Assembly: GCF_012396555.1 (NCBI RefSeq) | Contig: NZ_JAAXPS010000001.1 | Coordinates: 1-64,000 of the forward strand | From: Facklamia miroungae | GTDB taxonomy: Bacteria > Bacillota > Bacilli > Lactobacillales > Aerococcaceae | DNA length: 64,000 nt | Direction: 5' to 3' | Shown here: positions 61,713-64,000 of the stretch, piece by piece | Position numbering within the stretch: position 1 is the stretch's first letter | Layout: each line of letters begins with the position of its first letter | Translations under genes and position numbers: made by a program | The notes under the pieces: generated by a model | What the model saw: only the letters and a program-made list of their open reading frames with translations | Databases searched by the model: none | What the model was told of the DNA's origin: nothing

Positions 61713-61961
61713 ATGGAATTCAACTTATTTATCGTACCAGTAACTATGATACTCACTGAACTATTGAAGCAATATATACCAAGTAAATTTATCCCTTTAC
61801 TAGCCGTCACATTAGGCTTAGTAATGGGAATTTTTTATGGCGTATATTATGGTCAAGACTTATTTGTTCACGGTTTCCAAGGTATAGTTTATGGTGCTTC
61901 TGCAACTGGGTTATATCATACAGGGCAACGAATTAATAAAGGAGTGAATAACAATGAATAA
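61713..61961 (+). CDS. Phage holin
   Basis: 82 residues, with two to three hydrophobic segments (about 6-20, 27-47, 55-70): FNLFIVPVTMILTELLKQYI, PLLAVTLGLVMGIFYGVYYG, GIVYGASATGLYHTGQRIN. Forms the membrane hole that releases the endolysin. The ATG at 61713 fits the AAGGAG site better than 61707. Overlaps the endolysin gene by eight bases. Confidence 0.87.
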   Translation: MEFNLFIVPVTMILTELLKQYIPSKFIPLLAVTLGLVMGIFYGVYYGQDLFVHGFQGIVYGASATGLYHTGQRINKGVNNNE

Positions 61962-62982
61962 ATATGAAGTCAGAAAATTTGAACAAATGCTAACCTCTAT
62001 TAATTTAGGCGGTTGGATGTCAGCAGACCAAGTTCTTCACTTGGTCTTGCACTTTGTCGGTGCAGCAGGTCAAGCATACGGTAATGCTAAATATTTTAGA
62101 GAAAAATATAGAGAAGCATCCGCACAACTATTCTTGGATCCAAATCACGATGTGCAAGTCGTTCCTTTCAATCGAGTGGCTTGGCATGTGGGAGATGGTC
62201 GTGGTAAATATGGAATTACTAATCAAAACGCTATTGGTATCGAATTGTGTCAAGATACATCTACTGGTTCAAATGTTTGGGAATGGGATTTCCACCCACG
62301 CACTCGTTTAGAAGCGATTCTAGTCTTTGCTTATCTAATGAAGAAATTTAACGTGCCTTTATCACGGGTTGTCCGTCACTATGACGCTTCTCGTAAATCT
62401 TGTCCTGGAAACTGGATGAAAGATGATTGGAAGAAATGGAAACTATGGAAGAAAGACTTAGAATTGTATGTGACTACTGGAAAGCTTGTAGACTCTCAAC
62501 GAGGTATTGTCTACATTGATAAGCCAGGATTAGAAGACAGCAAACCTAGCACCCCGTCTACACCTAGCGTTAAATTAACTAATCGTGAGGTTGCTAAACA
62601 AGTCTATCGTGGCGACTGGGGTAATGGTCAAAAACGTAAGGATCGTTTGACTAAAGCAGGCTACAATTACACAGCCGTGCAAGTAGAAGTTGCCAAGTAT
62701 AAAGAAGAATTGAAAGCAGGCACGAAAGAACCAGTTAAACTACCTCAATCTATTGGTGTATATATATTCAATACCAAAGTATGGGTAAGAACAGAACCAC
62801 ATGAAGGTAAAGCTTCAATTACCGAAGAAGGCTACATGTATGATAAAGACGATACCATTTCATTAGAGAAAGTATTTACTCAAGATGGTTGGGTATGGGG
62901 ACAATATACTTCATATTCTAAGAAACAACGGTTCATTAAGATTGGTGCTGATGGCGGTAAGCAGTTTGCTACTAAGTTATAA
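61954..62982 (+). CDS. Endolysin: amidase with cell-wall-binding domains
   Basis: 342 residues. Amidase_2 (about 20-155): zinc His in LHLVLHFVGAAG, VPFNRVAWHVGDGRGKYG, IGIELCQD, and RVVRHYDASRKSCPGNW; Ser/Pro/Thr linker; Cpl-7-like repeat NREVAKQVYRGDWGNGQ, RKDRLTKAGYNYTAVQ (about 208-245); SH3-like end (VRTEPHEGKASITEEGYMYD; WVWGQYTSYSKKQRFI). Cleaves the MurNAc-L-Ala bond at lysis. GGAGTG precedes the ATG. Confidence 0.94.
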   Translation: MNKYEVRKFEQMLTSINLGGWMSADQVLHLVLHFVGAAGQAYGNAKYFREKYREASAQLFLDPNHDVQVVPFNRVAWHVGDGRGKYGITNQNAIGIELCQDTSTGSNVWEWDFHPRTRLEAILVFAYLMKKFNVPLSRVVRHYDASRKSCPGNWMKDDWKKWKLWKKDLELYVTTGKLVDSQRGIVYIDKPGLEDSKPSTPSTPSVKLTNREVAKQVYRGDWGNGQKRKDRLTKAGYNYTAVQVEVAKYKEELKAGTKEPVKLPQSIGVYIFNTKVWVRTEPHEGKASITEEGYMYDKDDTISLEKVFTQDGWVWGQYTSYSKKQRFIKIGADGGKQFATKL

Positions 62983-63023
62983 TTAGCCAAGAGTGACTAA
63001 TTTTTTTATAATAGTCAAATTTA

Positions 63024-63052
63024 TTGACACTCGTGACAGTGATTGATATATT
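63024..63052 (+). promoter_or_regulatory. Strong promoter of the antitoxin RNA
   Basis: -35 TTGACA (63024-63029), exactly 17 bases, -10 TATATT (63047-63052). No ORF lies between it and the terminator at 63147, so it drives a short RNA starting near 63059. Confidence 0.85.
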
Positions 63053-63058
63053 ATAAGT

Positions 63059-63180
63059 GACGAAAAGTTTCGTCTGTTATATGTTTTCGTCTTGTCGGAG
63101 CGTCGGCAAAAAATCTAACACGATAGGTGTTTTTTGATACACCAAACCCCACCTTATTGCCGTAAGGTGGGGCTTTTTTT
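63059..63180 (+). ncRNA. Candidate antitoxin RNA of a par/Fst-like type I system
   Basis: About 120 bases from the promoter to the T-run. A 5' hairpin GACGAAA/TTTCGTC (63059-63075) is followed by a segment TAACACGATA..GTGTTTT..GATACACC (63116-63143), repeated in the same + orientation at 63283-63316, which is the antisense of the toxin's ribosome-binding site and start. It ends in CCCCACCTTA/TAAGGTGGGG (63147-63172). So this RNA can pair with the toxin mRNA at start codon and shared terminator. Confidence 0.75.
63147..63180. terminator. Shared, bidirectional terminator of antitoxin RNA and toxin mRNA
   Basis: Perfect 10-bp stem CCCCACCTTA (63147-63156) / TAAGGTGGGG (63163-63172), loop TTGCCG, seven T on the + side. 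On the - strand the tail is only TTTGGTG, weaker. Convergent transcripts sharing a terminator are the hallmark of pAD1 par. Confidence 0.85.
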
Positions 63181-63216
63181 ATCTATTCAGAGGTGTTTTA
63201 ATATTTAATAATGGTT

Positions 63217-63306
63217 CTATTTATCAAACCATTTGAAACTGCAAAATGCTACAACCAAAGGAAAGATTAAGCCTTGCAGTACTAACACGATAATAGTGTT
63301 TTCCAT
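63217..63306 (-). CDS. 29-residue hydrophobic peptide, candidate type I toxin (Fst-like)
   Basis: Reads MENTIIVLVLQGLIF, PLVVAFCSFKWFDK: a single membrane helix with an internal Pro and a short charged tail after Trp, the pattern of Fst-type toxins (Pro within the helix, W near its end). A perfect AGGAGGTG lies six bases before the ATG, stronger than most genes here. The leader has a GC-rich hairpin CCCCGACGAGGGG (63349-63363 region). Upstream TTTACA-17-TATTTA could be the promoter. Confidence 0.75.
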   Translation of the reverse strand: MENTIIVLVLQGLIFPLVVAFCSFKWFDK

Positions 63307-63316
63307 ACGATACACC
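63283..63316. repeat. Direct-repeat partner at the toxin start
   Basis: Three blocks, TAACACGATA (63283), GTGTTTT (63296) and GATACACC (63309), recur in the same order at 63116, 63127 and 63136. They correspond to DRa/DRb-like repeats of par loci, through which two convergent RNAs become complementary. Confidence 0.75.
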
Positions 63317-63411
63317 TCCTTATAATTTCGGTACCTTTCAGAGGTGCATGCCCCTCGTCGGGGTCCATAAATAATATATCACATTGTCACTGTAAAAATA
63401 TATAGAAAAAA

Positions 63412-63446
63412 GTACCCACTTTCATAAACGGAGGTGGGGTTATTTT
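63412..63446. terminator. Hairpin with T-runs on both strands
   Basis: ACCCAC (63414-63419) pairs with GTGGGGT, followed by TATTTTT on + and TACTTTTTT on -. It separates the toxin promoter region from the last prophage gene. Confidence 0.55.
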
Positions 63447-63478
63447 TGTGTCTATATAATAGGTAGAGATAATTAAAC

Positions 63479-63507
63479 TTTACTTACAGAACACTTGTTC
63501 GTATAAT
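63479..63507 (+). promoter_or_regulatory. Promoter with LexA/DinR box
   Basis: -35 TTTACT (63479-63484), 17 bases, -10 TATAAT (63502-63507). GAACACTTGTTC (63489-63500) fills the spacer, the GAACN4GTTC palindrome of the Gram-positive SOS box. Repression by LexA and induction on DNA damage are expected. Confidence 0.82.
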
Positions 63508-63527
63508 TTACTCAAAGGAGTGATTAT

Positions 63528-63884
63528 ATGAGCGTGGATCGTTCTTATTTACAATCAAAAGCAGCTAGAGAGTATCAAGACCGCAAGATGGCCAAGTGGA
63601 TGGGCTTCTTCCTATCAGAACATACAGGATCTCTTAAAAAAGATTACAATACAGGGGAAGCTGTTTATGAAAGGCAGAGTCCTCAAGAGAAAATGATGTT
63701 ACTAAGTCAAGCTTTCACACAAAAGCTAGAAATAAGATTTACCTACATAGATTCTACAAAAAGAACTACATTTATAAATGGGATAATTGACGTATTTGAT
63801 TTTGATAAAGTTGGTGTTAGAGTAGAAGGAGCTTATTTATTCATTAATATGGATGATTTGATTAGAATTGATTATGAAGAATAA
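63528..63884 (+). CDS. YolD-like protein under SOS control
   Basis: 118 residues: SLKKDYNTGEAVYERQSPQE, LEIRFTYIDSTKRTTFINGI, IDVFDFDKVGVRVEGAYLFI and NMDDLIRIDYEE, a YolD-like domain (usual size 90-120). YolD-like proteins are commonly paired with a Y-family polymerase (UvrX/ImpB type); no polymerase gene is within the window. AAAGGAGTG lies six bases before the ATG. Confidence 0.85.
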   Translation: MSVDRSYLQSKAAREYQDRKMAKWMGFFLSEHTGSLKKDYNTGEAVYERQSPQEKMMLLSQAFTQKLEIRFTYIDSTKRTTFINGIIDVFDFDKVGVRVEGAYLFINMDDLIRIDYEE

Positions 63885-63887
63885 AAA

Positions 63888-63919
63888 TTACCCCACTTTC
63901 TTAATTAAGAGTGGGGTAA
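63888..63919 (+). terminator. Terminator of the YolD-like gene
   Basis: TTACCCCACT (63888-63897) pairs with AGTGGGGTAA (63910-63919), with inner TCTT/AAGA; A-rich tail overlaps the att-like repeat. Confidence 0.8.
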
Positions 63920-63921
63920 AA

Positions 63922-63943
63922 AAGGGGCAAAAAAGGGGCAGAA
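63922..63943. repeat. Right 22-bp prophage end repeat (attR or arm site)
   Basis: Identical to 29311-29332. Here the AAGGGGCA unit occurs three times in tandem (63922, 63933, 63942), unlike the two units on the left. The 57 bases behind it carry no gene and no match to the rplS side that I can see, so the exact attR core remains open. Confidence 0.6.
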
Positions 63944-64000
63944 GGGGCATGATTTTTTGAAATGCAATGAATACCTATGAATTACAAATGTTTATTTGTA

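Larger units (their letters stand above)
29311..63943. mobile_element. Siphovirus prophage, about 34.6 kb, apparently complete
   Basis: Continuous phage gene order: integrase, lysogeny, early/recombination/replication, packaging, head, tail, lysis, with a short post-lysis region. An HNH gene next to TerS plus HK97-type portal, protease and capsid indicates a cos-packaging siphovirus. No frameshifts were found in structural genes except the expected gpG/GT slippage, so it may be inducible. Target site: intergenic, behind the rplS terminator. Confidence 0.9.

Noticed and set aside
63217-63306. Extra holin for the toxin-like peptide
   Set aside because: A holin (61713) is already in the lysis operon; this peptide is on the other strand, convergent with an antisense RNA, which favours a type I toxin.
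29311-63943. CRISPR array or cas genes
   Set aside because: No regularly spaced repeats of 24-40 bases and no Cas-like protein; the repeats at the prophage ends are short tandem units.

Overview
The window is AT-rich, low-GC Gram-positive DNA: strong AGGAGG ribosome-binding sites, many Rho-independent terminators, and a ylxM-ffh-rpsP-khpA-rimM-trmD-rplS cluster in the order usual for Firmicutes. The ribosomal, SRP and ZinT/Pht-like proteins look like Lactobacillales, perhaps Aerococcaceae, but the taxon is an inference from sequence feel and not from a search.

Bases 1-5,800 are a decayed accessory stretch. It holds a roughly 150-bp imperfect repeat, several small membrane proteins, a DUF5067-type gene and an MFS efflux gene that are both cut off at the same head-to-head junction (about 3236/3237), and an IS30-family transposase without a recognisable N-terminus. 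Bases 6,150-10,817 carry a two-component system followed by an ABC transporter with a MacB/FtsX-type permease, the layout of antimicrobial-peptide sensing and resistance modules. From 11,116 to 20,651 there are a VTT-family (DedA-like) membrane protein, an alpha/beta hydrolase, a truncated ABC ATPase joined to an S41 protease remnant, a 3-hydroxyacyl-CoA/gulonate-type dehydrogenase, and several small membrane-protein plus HTH-regulator operons, one of them tandemly duplicated.

Bases 20,903-23,286 form a zinc-limitation region: a Zur-type palindrome on the promoter of an operon with L32, an unknown protein, a cysteine-poor L33 and a zinc-independent S14, then a His-rich secreted ZinT/Pht-type zinc protein broken by one frameshift. 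A GNAT acetyltransferase and the SRP/ribosome-maturation cluster follow, ending at rplS with a candidate L19 leader.

A complete-looking 34.6-kb siphovirus prophage (about 29,311-63,943) lies directly behind the rplS terminator. Its order is integrase; cargo and lysogeny genes on the minus strand, including a membrane-anchored DUF4041-GIY-YIG nuclease resembling the SNIPE phage-entry defence; ImmA-like protease and CI-like repressor; early region; Rad50-like ATPase, RecT, MBL hydrolase; replication protein with iterons; DUF1064 nuclease; SSB (with an ATT start); ArpU regulator; HNH; cos-like region; TerS, TerL, portal, ClpP protease, HK97 capsid; connectors; tail tube; gpG/GT with a -1 slippery site; tape measure, Dit, Tal, BppU; holin and amidase endolysin.

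The most interesting prophage elements are outside standard gene calls: (i) a convergent Fst/par-like type I toxin-antitoxin locus at 63,024-63,320, (ii) a structured intergenic RNA at 43,771-43,897 with a tRNA acceptor/T-arm-like hairpin and a copy of the 16S rRNA anti-Shine-Dalgarno tail, (iii) a 19-bp long-range inverted repeat in the leader behind the rightward lytic promoter, and (iv) LexA/DinR-type boxes in front of two genes at opposite ends of the prophage (30,606 and 63,489), which suggests SOS-linked expression outside the CI switch.
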